From Cinclus cinclus (Eukaryota; Chordata; Aves; Passeriformes; Cinclidae): a stretch of DNA of 64,000 nucleotides. The position numbers and the translations under genes were made by a program. The DNA lies in NCBI RefSeq assembly GCF_963662255.1, contig NC_085047.1, positions 91,074,259 through 91,138,258 of the forward strand. Direction: 5' to 3'. The notes beneath the pieces are model-generated. The model saw only the letters and a list, made by a program, of their open reading frames with translations. It was not told the DNA's origin and ran no database searches. Below, in pieces: positions 49,586 through 61,734 of this stretch; position 1 is the first letter of the stretch; every line of letters begins with the position of its first letter.

Positions 49586-52500
49586 CAATTTTATTCCTCA
49601 TTTCCTTCACATACAGTGCTGTGAGCTTCATGGCAGAGATAGCAGAAAAGCAAAAGCCAGAAGGAACACAAATGCACTCTACCTTAAGAATTCAAATCAA
49701 AAACAAACAAACAGAAAAAAGGTTTGATAAATTATAAACAGCACTAAAGCAGATTTTTAGTGGGCAGATGGTAAGAGACATTTTTTATCACTCAGAATAG
49801 TAGTGGTTAATTGAACACAAAAGATAAGAAAATAACAGATGCATTCATCACTTAATTTGCTTTTCTATTCAAAGACAAGAAAAACTATAGTGACTTTAAG
49901 TAGGAGTTGTATCCCTGTTACAATAGGAAAGGGCTTTTTTGGAAGACAGCAAGAGTAGAAGGAGGTATTAAAGATGTCTCTTAAGTAGATGACAGAAAGC
50001 AATAACTGGCTACATCTGCTGAAGTTTTCCATTTTTTTTGTTCTATCATGAAAAGTCAGATCCCTGTTGATGCAAGAGGATGAAATGTGTTTGTTAATTA
50101 TGTTTGACTAAGATAACAAACTGTGATCTCAAAGCCATCTGTAAATGTAAAACCAGGTGGCTGAGCAGCAGAATGAAGATTGCAAATAGAAGATCATAAA
50201 AATTTGGGGTGTAAGAACCATTTGTATGTCTGGTCTGTTTATGAAAAAAATGCAGTAAAGAGTTTCTATATTTGTAGGCTTTACCTTGAGAACAGAATTT
50301 CTCAGATTCCCTTTTGCTCTTTGGCCCTTCTTTTTATTGAGGAAATTAAGTTTTTTGCTGGCTGCAAATTCTCCCTGAGGTGACCTTTCTTCCCCTGTGC
50401 ATTAATTACATGTTATTACCCCATGTGATATCCCACGCTTCGCCAAAGATGCCACTTGAGCCCCTTTGTGGGCTCCTCTCCACAATTAGTGTCACACATG
50501 CATGAGTGTAGCAGGAGAAAATACCTTGACACAATCAGATGTGAGGCTTATGAAAAATGGTGCTTTGTATTTCTTTGTATTTCTTCCTCTGACCTAGATT
50601 TTAGGATTTACTCCCTCTCCTGCTTTGGTTTGGGTTTGTTTTACTTATTCCTGGAAACCTGCTGCGATGATCTGAGCTACGGAGGAATGCTTGTCCTTCC
50701 AAATCTGAAGTCGAAACCCTTTTTCTGCACTGAGTGTGTTTTCTCAGTGTTTACCCTTCTCTTTACACACATTCATAATACAGAATTAATTCTTTTCTGT
50801 AACAAGTGGGCAAATCACATAGAATGGGAAGAAGGGCTTAAAGAAGTGGAAAGGACTTTTTGTGTAATTTTTTTAATATGAAGTACAGATTTATGTTTTT
50901 TTAGAAATCCACAAGTCTTGATCCCAGATATTTCTAGGAAGCAAAAGCTATTTCCATACACTTGCCAAACTTGCATTCAGTTGATATGTGTTTAAGACAT
51001 GAATATGTGAAGCATGAGAATGCAACCAAAATAAGTGTATACATGTTCCCTTTGTGAATAGGATGTGCATATCTGTTGAAGATCTGTTAGCTTTGTTACA
51101 TGAAGTATGTTACTGCAAACCTTTCCTCAGGGTTATTACTTTAACTAGTAAGCAAACAGGTAAAACTGGATAAAACTGGGTTGAAGTTAGAGCAGAATAA
51201 GATAGAAGTCAGTTAATTTAAGTCAGTCATTTAATTGAACTTCTTGGGTTTACATACAAAAAAGTGCTCCTTTGCAGTATTTTAACACGAGCTTTGGAAA
51301 ATAATCTGTCTTCATGAATGCTGAGAGGCAGTGATATCCAGACATAACTTGCAAGAATCTTGCTCTGTGTATTGCAGGCATCTGTAAAGCTTATATTATT
51401 GCAGCCCCTCCCTGAAATGAGGAGACATTTAACATTGCCATGGTTAAGGTTAAATAAACAGTACTGGAAAGCAGCTTTTAGAGTGAGCTCTGGAGTCGGA
51501 TGTGGAGAAGTTGTAACTGTATGAAACTTCAGGTGGTTTCTAATGTAACATTCACTGTATCCTTAACCACAGTGGGAGCATGTACCACTGGATCATGTAC
51601 ATGGTTTTAGCTCTATGTCAAAAGTAACCAGAAAATTGGAGTTAATTGCATCATCATGTGAAAGGGTTGCAGGAAAAGCATGAATGTTTGAGATGGAGTA
51701 AAACCTGAAACTTTGAAGGGATTTGATTTTTGCCTCATTGTAGAAAGTCTAGTCTTTCCAACATTTATCATAGTTTCTTGGAGTTATATAAGGTGTTTTC
51801 CCTCCTGAAATGCATGAATTAATTGATCAACCCGAATTTCAGTTTAATTAAGCTTTCACTTGTGACTTACTCTTTGATGTGTGTAAATATATTCTGTATA
51901 ACATCAGCTTTTTTTTCATGCTGATTTTGAAGTCCTTCAAAAGTGAGATGGGGATGCCTCTAATTGAGGCATTGCCTCTATCTCCAAAGTATCATGCCTC
52001 CTAATTATTTATTACTTTCCTCTAGAGAACTATCAAAGTGATATTCTGAAAATCTGAAATTCTGAATTTTTGGAATACACACTTTATAAAAAAAAGTTGG
52101 AAAGCTATTTGCAAGATTTCTTAAGCAATCAGAGTCCTTTAGGATGATTTCTGAATTGGCCGTTACAGTACATGACACGCACAATGAAGTTAAATTGTCA
52201 TTATTAAAAATTAGCAAGTGAAAATGAGACAGAAGCATCTATATGGAGTGTGTCATTGCTGCAGATTCAGAATCTGAAATGCCTGTCACATCTGCAGCTC
52301 ATTATGACCCAAAATGGGAGAGCGCCTGGTACATCTGTGAGAACAATGCCTGGCGACTGCTGGCGCAAGTGGACAGAGCTGGTGCAGGGTGTGCAGGGTG
52401 CCAGCAAGTCTTTATCCTTGATGTCACGTCCCACACTGCCTCCTGACAGCTGGCACAGGAGGTCATCATTGCCTTTGCAGCACTTAGTCTCCATTTGTGT

Positions 52501-55500
52501 TGAAAGAACTGAGAAGCCTCATTATTTCTGAGGAAGGCATTTTCACGGGTGGCTGGTTGTTGCCCATGCGTTGCCTGTGGGACCAGGATCTTGTTTTCCA
52601 TGCTCGTGGCCAACAGCTCCTTAGCTGTCTGCAGCAGGGAGGCATGGGCACGAGGCCAGGGAGCATCTGGCATTGATAGGGAGGGGTGAGTGCAGTGTGT
52701 TGGTGGTACCCCTTTCCCTGGGTCTTCATTCCAGTGTCAGAGACCTGGTGGAGGTGTTAGCACCCACCAGTAAGGGTGATGGTCTTCATTCCATGTGGGT
52801 GGTGGGACTTGGAGGGATTGGAATACTCAAACTCAGTGGAAAGTTCACAGAAACAGAAAGAGGTACATCTTACTCATGAAAACACATATGCCCCTCTCCT
52901 CCTCTTTTCAACTCTGAAACAAAGAAAAATTCTTAACGTCTTGGGTTTAGTACCCATAAAAATTGCGTTTTCCCCAGCTTTGTTTTCAGGAAAAGGAGAT
53001 TCATTTTTCAGGCACATCCAACAAAACCAAAGAAAAGTGCTCACTTGGTATAAGCCAAACACCTGGCAGGGACACTGAAAGCTTGTCAGTTTAAGTTTGG
53101 CAAAGCACTAAGCAACTGAGGGCGGGTGGGAGGCAGCCCCTGGCTGCTTTTCCCAGGAAGGACTTGTGCCAGACCCGGTCCACAAACTCCCTGCAGTCAA
53201 GGGGATGCTTGTTGCAAGCAGCACCGCTGTGAAAGTTTCCACTTACCTGGGTCATGAACCCCAGACCTTGCTCCTGTTCTCTGTAGTGTGCCACATGTGA
53301 AAGGCTGCCTACAGGACAGAGGTATTTACTTCAACCTGTTGCTCACCAGAGAAATTTAGGTCTCAGCAGTACAGGTGGACTCAAACTCAGCTCGCCTCCA
53401 TTCATCCGTCTACATGTAAACAGGAAAATAATGGCTAAATGGGACAGAAAAAACCCACCCAGCTTGGCTTGACAGAGTTTGCCTGAACATGTGTAGGGAA
53501 GTGGAGGTGGAGGAGAGGATAGGGGGGTTGTTTTGCAGGGATGGTGCTGGGCAGAAAGCAGGCAGCCGTGTTTGCAGCAGCTCCCTTTAGTGAGCACAAT
53601 GCACACCATTTCTGAAGAGATGTCAGTGAACAAATGCATTTGGCAAACTATTTGTGCTTAATGTATGCTGATTTGTGAAGTCTCTGGTGGTTTCCTTTGT
53701 CCCTTGGGAAAAAGGATGGGAGGGGAGGAGGAGGGAGAGAAAGTGTCCAGTTGCCATGACAACAGAACAGGGCTGAGGAGAGATGAGACTTATCATATTT
53801 TCATTTTTGATGCTCTATAGAAAATTACGTAGGTAATTACATATGTACTGATTTGCCATGCAGCAGAGCAACTTCTTTTTAGGATGCTGCATATCATGCA
53901 ACACCATGCTGATCCCTTTTTAGAGCAGAGACACATTGCTGGGAATATTGGTAGAGAAATTACAGCAGCGGGAACCAAAGAGGGCGTGACAGCAGCCCTG
54001 CTCTCCTTTAAGAAACAGAGTAAGAATCAATTAACAAGTTGCCAGTGGAAACCTGGCTATAATTATAGCTCTATTATGCTGGCCGTGTTGTTTTCCCATA
54101 GAAAATACAGTTTTTAATTAACTTGTGGATTTGGCACTGACACCTACATGCTCCCTGGCAGGAACAAGTCAGTGTTTCCCTGCTCAGGATTGGCACTTTA
54201 CCATAACTAAAGGTGTCAGTAGCACCCACAGAGCTGCTCTTAAGCAGGATGATCTGGGCATGGTTTTTCCCAGTCTGGAGGGAAGCAGGTGTAACTTCTC
54301 CCCACACTGTATTTTGCAGATATGAAAGCAAAAGATGTTATCCTCAATGGAAATGTTATCCTTCCTGGAGGGTACCTGAACTGACTGGTCAGACAGGGAG
54401 GTGGAGGGAAGGAACTGCTGGTGTTTCTGGGGGGAGCATGGGGTGGAAGTGGATGTGTCTCAGTGCCCAAAGGCTGTGTCCTTCACACAGTCCATGAAAT
54501 GCTCAGTGCAGGAGCTGGGGAACTGCAAGTTCTAGCCAAGAGCCTGAACAGGGCCGATTTTACATTGTCAGGAGAGGGTAGGGAGGAAGCCTCTGCCACA
54601 TAGACCTCACCAAGATACCCATATGCCAAGTCTGTTTTTTTGCTTCCACTTCTCTGCCTGCCACTTTTTCTCAAAGGCAATACAGAATTACTTGAGGGAA
54701 GTAAGAGTATTTCAGCTGTGGCAAACATACTGCTTTTAAAATGCAAATGTGTTGTACATGTATACACCAGGCACTGCTGCTGCTTTTCTTCTGGCACCAT
54801 TGCCTTGAGTGCAGTTCAGTTTTTGAGTGTGATACAAAACCAGGTGGGGTTTTCCTCCAGAAATGCATTTCACTGAGTAGCGTGTTTCTAACGGTGACCT
54901 GTGTGGGGTGCTCAAGGGAATGAGTCTAAAATGGAGGATGTTTCTAAAGCAATCTTTCTCAGTGGTATATTCTGCCTGCCTTCTGAGTTTCCCAAGCTGG
55001 GCGTCATGTGTAGTTTGCAGGTCAGTAATAAATTTCTCTCTGAAATGCTCTGAGAAACCTCTTATTTATTCTGTTTTTTAAATTTTTTTCCCCACATACA
55101 ATTTTGGCTATTACCACATCCTGTAGCATTCAGATTCAGTTATAATTATGCTTTCAGTAAAAAGATAATCCTCTGATTTATTTCAGTCCTGCTGACTGAT
55201 AATATTTCACTGAACAATTTTTGTGCAGTAAGAAACTGAATACTCGTGCTGCCCAGGTTGAGTCTGTTCTGTGTCTTCTTGTGTGAAAAGCTTTCCAAAC
55301 CCCAGCCTGTCCTTATCCTTCTCAGCCCTTTTCTCATTCCACTGTGTCCTGTCATTGCTTGGAAGCTCAGTAAACTCTGAGTCACCATGTAGGAATTAAT
55401 GGCACCAAGCAATTATTTTGAATTGTGCAATGCTTAGATTGCATTTTTAAGTCAAGTTAGAGGAAGCAAGTTTATCCATGTATATGCAGTTTGTAACAGC

Positions 55501-55620
55501 ATGTTAAGAAGGACAATAAATGATACTGTAAAAACAGTTTCTGAAACATTCCTTCAGTTTTCGTTGTGTGGCCAGTGAACTACAAAATCATGAGTCAGAG
55601 CAGGCCAATAGGTATAAAAG

Positions 55621-55676
55621 GTGGTATGGAACTAGATGATTTTTAAGATGCCTTCCAACCCAGACCATTCTAGGAT
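55621..55676 (+). mobile_element. CR1 LINE, terminal 3' scrap
   Basis: Only the last 50 or so bases of CR1 are present: GGAACTAGATGATTTTTAAG, then ATGCCTTCCAACCCAGACC and ATTCTAGGAT. Very short 5'-truncated copies of this kind are common for CR1. Confidence 0.75.
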
Positions 55677-56458
55677 AAAAAAGCTGATGGGTAACTTACT
55701 CGGTATTGAGTGTTTGTGCACCTGGAATCCATTGTTTGCTTAATTTAACATGTTTTCACCATGTGTCTTTGAGTTGCTGCTGTTTCTTTATCATCTGTCT
55801 GTGAAAGAGATTACACCACTAATAAACAATAGCATGAATTTTGAGCTGTGGCCACACAGTGAGGAGATTCCTGTGTCCTTGCAGACTCATGAACAGTTCA
55901 AGGGTTTTTTTTTCCTTTTCTAGTATCAGAAAAATAACAAAATGCAGAATCTGTGCCATGGTCACTCTAGGCAGGTGAAAGCTGTACTGTGCTTAAGGGA
56001 CTTACAAGCCTTGAAGCTTGAATGAGCAATGAGGATGGTCTGAGGATGGAAATAGGCAAAGACACTGGTCTATCTAACTTCATGGTTCTGGAGTTCGTGG
56101 GTAAGCAGACCAGCATAGGGGTAAAATACAGTAGGATGGAATAATACAAGTTTATTTTCCCTCCTTCAGAATATCTCTGGTGAGAACCTCAGCTGCACTA
56201 GACCTTTCCTGGCAAGGCTTTGAGATTTTTCTGTTTGCAAAGCTGGGTGCACTGTTGCTGGTTCTGGACTGGTCAGAGAAGGAGCATACTGTGGAGTACT
56301 TTTATGGGACTCTGTGTGGGATCACAGGACATCACTGGGAGTGCCAAGTGACAGTTTCAGGTGTTACTTCTTCTGATTTCATGTTAATAGTTGGGGCAGT
56401 CCTGAGAGATATCCCTCTAACATGGGAAAGGAATCCGGGGGAAAAAAAAAGTGTTGAG

Positions 56459-56521
56459 GTTTTTGTTTGTTTGTCTGTTTTGGGTTTCTTTTTTTTTTCC
56501 TTCTTTTTTTTTTTTTTTTTT
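56459..56521. repeat. T-rich low-complexity tract
   Basis: TTTG units pass into long T runs with a few C, ending in a run of about eighteen T (56504-56521). The open frame across it is an artefact. Confidence 0.8.
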
Positions 56522-58328
56522 CATTCTAAGAAAAGGAAAACTCACACTTTACAAGCAGCTAGCTGCCCATACATTGCATTTTGAAAAATAACCTGGAGTG
56601 CTGTATTTACAATACTCTGGCTGTGCTGATTCTTGCTCTCCCAGAGGGTATAGGTGCTTTCAGAGCCTCAAGGTGATTTGTGAGCAGCAGGGTTGGGGTG
56701 CTTGGCCTCAGCAGCTCCCCAGGTTTTTCTGAGCCTGGCATGGCTCATGAGACTGATGGCAGCATGCTGCTGAAGTTGTGTTTTCTTAAGGCATGCCATC
56801 ACCCTGATGCTGTTTGAATGGGAATAGAGAATTGTGGTGAATGAAATTACTCTGTGGCTAGGAGGAACAGGTTGGGTTTTTATTTACAACAGCCAAAGAA
56901 ATTTAAAAGGAAAGAAATTTCCGGGTTCTGTTCACCTTGTTAGGGTTAATGCAGTGAAACAGAGCAAAATACAGAGCTTTTTCAGAAATTGTTTTCCACC
57001 TGATGGAATCACTTCAATTTTTTTTAAGTCAAGGAAATCCTGTGTTTCCTCAGCAGCTGTTGCAGTAAAGATGACTGGTCACTTTGCATATATATTTCTA
57101 TTGCTGGAGGTTCTTTTTCATTTTATTACTGAATGGCCCTTTACAAATAACAGATATTCAGCTGCTTAAGTGGCTGGACAATTGACATCATGTTTCCTGA
57201 AATCTTGCATGAAAAGATATTTGCATCAGAGATGCATGACCATTATTACATGGGTAGAAAATTTACTAAAACAGAAGAACTGGTAGATAGAAATGGCAGT
57301 ATACAGGCTGTAAGAGAAGAGACTGGGATTCCAGCAAAATTTGATATCTGGAACATTTTGGCATAAGACATAGAGGAAATCTGAATGCAGACTACACATT
57401 ATTACTCCAAAACAAGGTGCTAAATAGGGCGATCAGAAATATACCAGTAATGGTACAAAAGTGTACAAAAAAATAAGAATCCTAATTTTGGTTGGAATAT
57501 GGAAAAGTGGGATGAGGCTTAGAAAACAGGGGCAGCTCATGTAAGGGAAATAGTATGAAGGAAAAGAAAAAAGACTGAAAGGTGGAATAATTAGCCTAAT
57601 GATTTTGCATTTAAAAGTTGCAAAATCCTCCCTCTCTGCTGGCTCTCTGGAGGGTACATGTCAGCAGATCTGTGTTTGTCACATGGTGGGAGACATGTGG
57701 CATGTTGTGCATGACAGGCACAACCTTTACATCAAGCATCAGTAGAGAAATTGGTGATCTGTTCTGGCTGTAAGATATTCTCTGTATTTTTAAAATCCCA
57801 TTGATTACAAGAAGAGGGGCAAAATGGACCTTGTCTTTTGGGCAGTATATCTTTTAAACAGGAGTGGCAGTGACAGAGTTTGTGTACTTTTTCCATTAAA
57901 CAGGGCCATTAATTCTGAGCTTCTGCTTCTGACCTTTTGTTAAAGTTGAGATGCTCACTATGTCAGACCTTATATGTTGTACAGTTGTGAAGAAAAGTTG
58001 TGCTTTGTTTGTCTTTTTTCTGAACTTTTGATTCCAGATAAGTGAATTTCAGGATGCGTGCCTTAATGCTTGTCATTGTATTTACCATGGGCCAATGATA
58101 GCTTTTGGGGTGGCAGTGGTTTTCAAAGTTGTTTCTGTCCTCCTATTTCACCCTTTTCCAAGGGCTTTGGAGACTAATCAAAGGTGGCCCACCACCTTTG
58201 TAATTCCACTTCTGGAATAAAAGATGACCTGCTAGTAAAATACCTACTAATTATCTAAACAGCAGTGTAATTCATCTTGGCTGTCTTCACATGACAGAAA
58301 CTACTTTTTTCTGGGGTTTTTATGGTGA

Positions 58329-58466
58329 GTGGTTTTTGTTGTTGTTGTGGGGGTGGTTTTTTTTGTTGTTGTTGGTTTTGTTTTGTTTGTTGTGGTTTTG
58401 GGTTTTGTTTTTTGTTGTTTTTTTTGTTTTTTGTTTTTTTTTTGTTGTTTGGTTTGGTTTTTTTGG
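58329..58466. repeat. 138-base tract of only T and G
   Basis: Between the A at 58328 and the C at 58467 the + strand contains no A or C at all. Units are TTG, TTTG and TTTTTG with T runs. The hydrophobic Leu/Phe/Trp-rich open frame at 58291-58569 is a by-product of this composition. Confidence 0.95.
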
Positions 58467-59205
58467 CAGGGGATGGGATTTAGCAGTGAATGATAAAATA
58501 CCGAATTTTCTTGTGGTTCCCTGTGTGAGATTTCTAGCTTTTAGGAGGCAGTGTGAGGTGTTACCATAACAAGGCATAGGAAAGTTACTTAATTACTGTC
58601 ATTTAATTTGAAATTGTCAAGGTTTTTTGCTATTCAGTGCATCTTTAGCTGATGTATTTTAATGAACTTCAGTGATAGGATAAATGCCTCTTGGGTCATT
58701 GTGATATTAAGTGTGTGAACCCTGTATGCAGTAAGGTATGGTGTAATTATTTTTTGCTCCTGTTATGAGATGGATTTTGTACCTTCAATTAGGAAACAGA
58801 AGAAGCTGAATTACATCTGTGAACAACAGATGCTGTGTTCTCTGAGAAGACAGAGCAGCAACATAGCAGAGAGAAGAAGGTGGGTGAAAATGTGCCTTTC
58901 AAGGAGACAGGAGAGATAAATTCCAGGAAAGAGGACAGCTAGCCTTTTTACTCTGGGTGTTTTCCAAATGGGCCTAGTTTGCAATGATCATCCAGCAATT
59001 TAGACATCAAGCTGAAGTAAATTGGTCTAGTTCATTATTTACCAAAAGCTGCAGCTCATGGTAAAACAGAACTACAGAATTGGTCGAGTGTTTTCAAAAC
59101 TGTTTATGTTGGTATAAACTAAATGATACAAAAAGTTAAAAATACAAAAAAAGAAAAAAAATTGAATCAATTTTTTTATTCAAATGAAGGGCTTGAATAG
59201 AATTG

Positions 59206-59283
59206 ATTTTTTTTTTGTTGGTTGTGGGTTTTTTTTTGTTTGTTTGTTTTAGTTTGGTTTGGTTTGCCTGTTTGTTTGGGTGG
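59206..59283. repeat. T/G-rich low-complexity tract with TTTG units
   Basis: The tract contains T runs, (TTTG)n and GGTTT units, like the tract 750 bases upstream, but interrupted by a few other bases. Confidence 0.8.
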
Positions 59284-61704
59284 GAAAGGTTCAGATAGAC
59301 AAAAAGAAGACAGTAAAGCTCTGTTTAGCTGTTTTGGTTTCTTTGCCGCCTAAGATATTCTCCCTTTCAGGAGAAGCCTGGGTAACCTGTCTACCTGGAA
59401 ACTCCAATGTACACAAATATATTACAAATGTAGTACCCAGGTACATCAGTCTTATTCCACTCTGGCAGTTCATTGTTGTTAAGGGAAGGGCTCATGATCT
59501 TATTTTTTCTGCCAGTCTTCTGACTTTCCTTTCTCAGTTGAAATAACATTTCTCAAATCATACTAATGTCAAAATTGAGACATTCTGTTGGTTTGCATGT
59601 ATAGTACTGCCAGCTGATAAACATGAAACTTTTCTTCTATAAATCTAGCTATAAGTAAATGTATATGAATTCCTGGAGAACACTCTACTGTAACAGTGGA
59701 GTGCTCTAATACACCATAAAAATTCTGCAGGACTGTGCAAACTAGAGGAGGGACACTGTGTTAGACTGAAGCTGTCTGATCCGGATGTTATCAGGAAAAA
59801 AACTTGCTACCAAATGGCTAACCCTGAGATACAGAGATAAGGTATTTTGCTGTGCAGAGAGGTACTTCTATGCATTCTTCTCAAAAATCTGGCTCAGAGT
59901 CAAAATACCTTCCTGCTCTTTCATAGTGAAACTCAAACAGATGTAGCACAAGTCTGTGACAATCTCTTGGACGCTTTACTCCTAGGAAATATTTTGCTCC
60001 CCAAAGATTAGCAAAGATTAGTAGTTACCCTTGGGGGGGGTTCTGTTTCAGAGGTCCTTGTAACCCCTTTCTCTGCTCAAGTGATATTCACAGTCAGGAG
60101 CCCAGTGATCTCCAAAATGGTTCTGTTTCTGAATAACAACTGGTCATGCTGCAAGTTTTAAACATTTTATGTAAGCAATCAGCTGCTGAAAAACGTGCTT
60201 CTATTTTCCATATCGCAAAATGAAAGAGTAGTTAGCTTTCTGTCCTCATTTTTGTTTTCCTTTCCACAGTTGTGGATTTGTGTGTTGTCCACAGGCCAAG
60301 TCTGTGTGGTTCTTGGCAGGCTGCTCGGACATTTTTCCACTGAGCTTTTATCAGAGCATCTTAGTCTGGGTTTTACATGAAATAATGCAGAAAGGCTCAA
60401 TAAACAGAAACCTGTACTACAGCCTTGAATTAACGCTGTGTGCGTGTGTGATAGGCGATAGGCAAGCTGCAAGTGCAGTGTTTCATTTTGATGCTCTATT
60501 GCTTTTTTGCTCTGCAGTGACATTAATGAATAGATGCAGGCGATCATTTTAGATTTCATTGCTGCCTGAAACGCCTTTACTTTTTGGCTTGCCCCAGTTC
60601 ATTTATGAGGCATCATAATGCTCAAATTAGAAAGCAACTAATCTGTATGTCACTGCTGAGAATTATTGGATTATTCAATTACTGTGAACGGTGCTCACGG
60701 AATAAAATATTCAAGAAATATCGAAGGAAAAAATCCCTAGATAGCCTAGCTACATACAGGTTGCATGGTTATAGTACAAATGTAAGGTAGTGGGGTGAGA
60801 TTAGGGCAAAGGGCAGCTATAGGGTTGTGCATAGTGGCTGGTGTTATTTGGAGTGATGAATACTGCCCTGGCCCTTCTGGTGAACTGTCAGTGTGATTTA
60901 ACAAGAGGAGAGGAAAGAGGTTTGTGAGGAATTCTGGGCTGAGATCTCCCCAACAGTTTACAGGGGTGCTGATGGGTGCAAGGTGGTGTTCCCAGACAGC
61001 CAGGTCTGGGGACCAGGAAAAAACCCCATAAAACTATGCTGATTTCTTTGTCACCTGGCAGTTCAGGGAAATGGAAAACAAATGGCACATGGATACCTTC
61101 AGTGTGCTTCTCTTTAGACAATGAACCTTTTTCTTTAGCTGAATGACTTAAGGCAGGAGCTTGTCACAGTTTCCATGCTGAACTGAGCTCTGGGTTACCT
61201 AAAGATGAATATCTAAATTATTTATATTGCCAGGCCTGCATTGGCATCAAGCATGGGATTAGGCTGTTTTGTTCATGTGAAGGCTAGAGTCACTGGTTTG
61301 AACCAAACATAACCTTATTAGGATTGTGTCTGTACTTGCATTTCAAACTTTGGCCATCTTTCTCCCCAGAAATCTGTGTTTGTTTTATTTTAACCACAAC
61401 TCCTTCGTGATAATAAACATCCTTATTTAGTGAAGAATTTTAAATAACTGAGAATACTCTGGATAGTGAAAATTTGCCTTCTGTTGTCTAACAGACAGTA
61501 CAGAAGTAGGCAAGTCAGTCAACAGCAAAATAAGTATTACAGGAAACCAAAGCTTGAATTCATTAATTTTAACGATAATGTTGCTGTTTTACACCAAGTT
61601 TAAGTGAATATAAATGTAACTTATTGAAGAGTCGCTGGCAAAAACCATCTGTGCAGGTTTTTTGAGTCACATCTGTGCTTAAACTAGCTCTGCATTCTAA
61701 GAAG

Positions 61705-61734
61705 CAGCAGCAGCAGCAGCAGCAGCAGGAGCAG
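61705..61734. repeat. (CAG)n trinucleotide repeat
   Basis: There are eight perfect CAG units (61705-61728), then GAG and CAG. More CAG triplets are scattered to about 61800. On the - strand the frame reads as a run of Cys codons, which is not a real protein. The tract lies deep in the intron. Confidence 0.9.

Larger units (their letters stand above)
42557..55620. other. Intronic stretch with small repeats, no gene recognised
   Basis: The sequence is mostly AT-rich and unique. Separate entries cover the AT palindrome (47855-47884) and two small tandem duplications (49295-49322 and 49530-49585). A run of ten cytosines lies near 45810, and a purine-rich G-run stretch at 53709-53742. CpG-retaining blocks at 52240-52690 and 53800-54120 are treated in the findings. 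No open frame shows a recognisable domain. Confidence 0.55.

Noticed and set aside
50456..50881. 141-codon Cys/Phe-rich + strand frame
   Set aside because: It starts at TTG, shows no domain or splice context, and is of a length expected by chance in a 64 kb window.
58291..58569. Highly hydrophobic Leu/Phe/Trp-rich frame suggesting a membrane protein
   Set aside because: It is explained entirely by the T/G-only tract.
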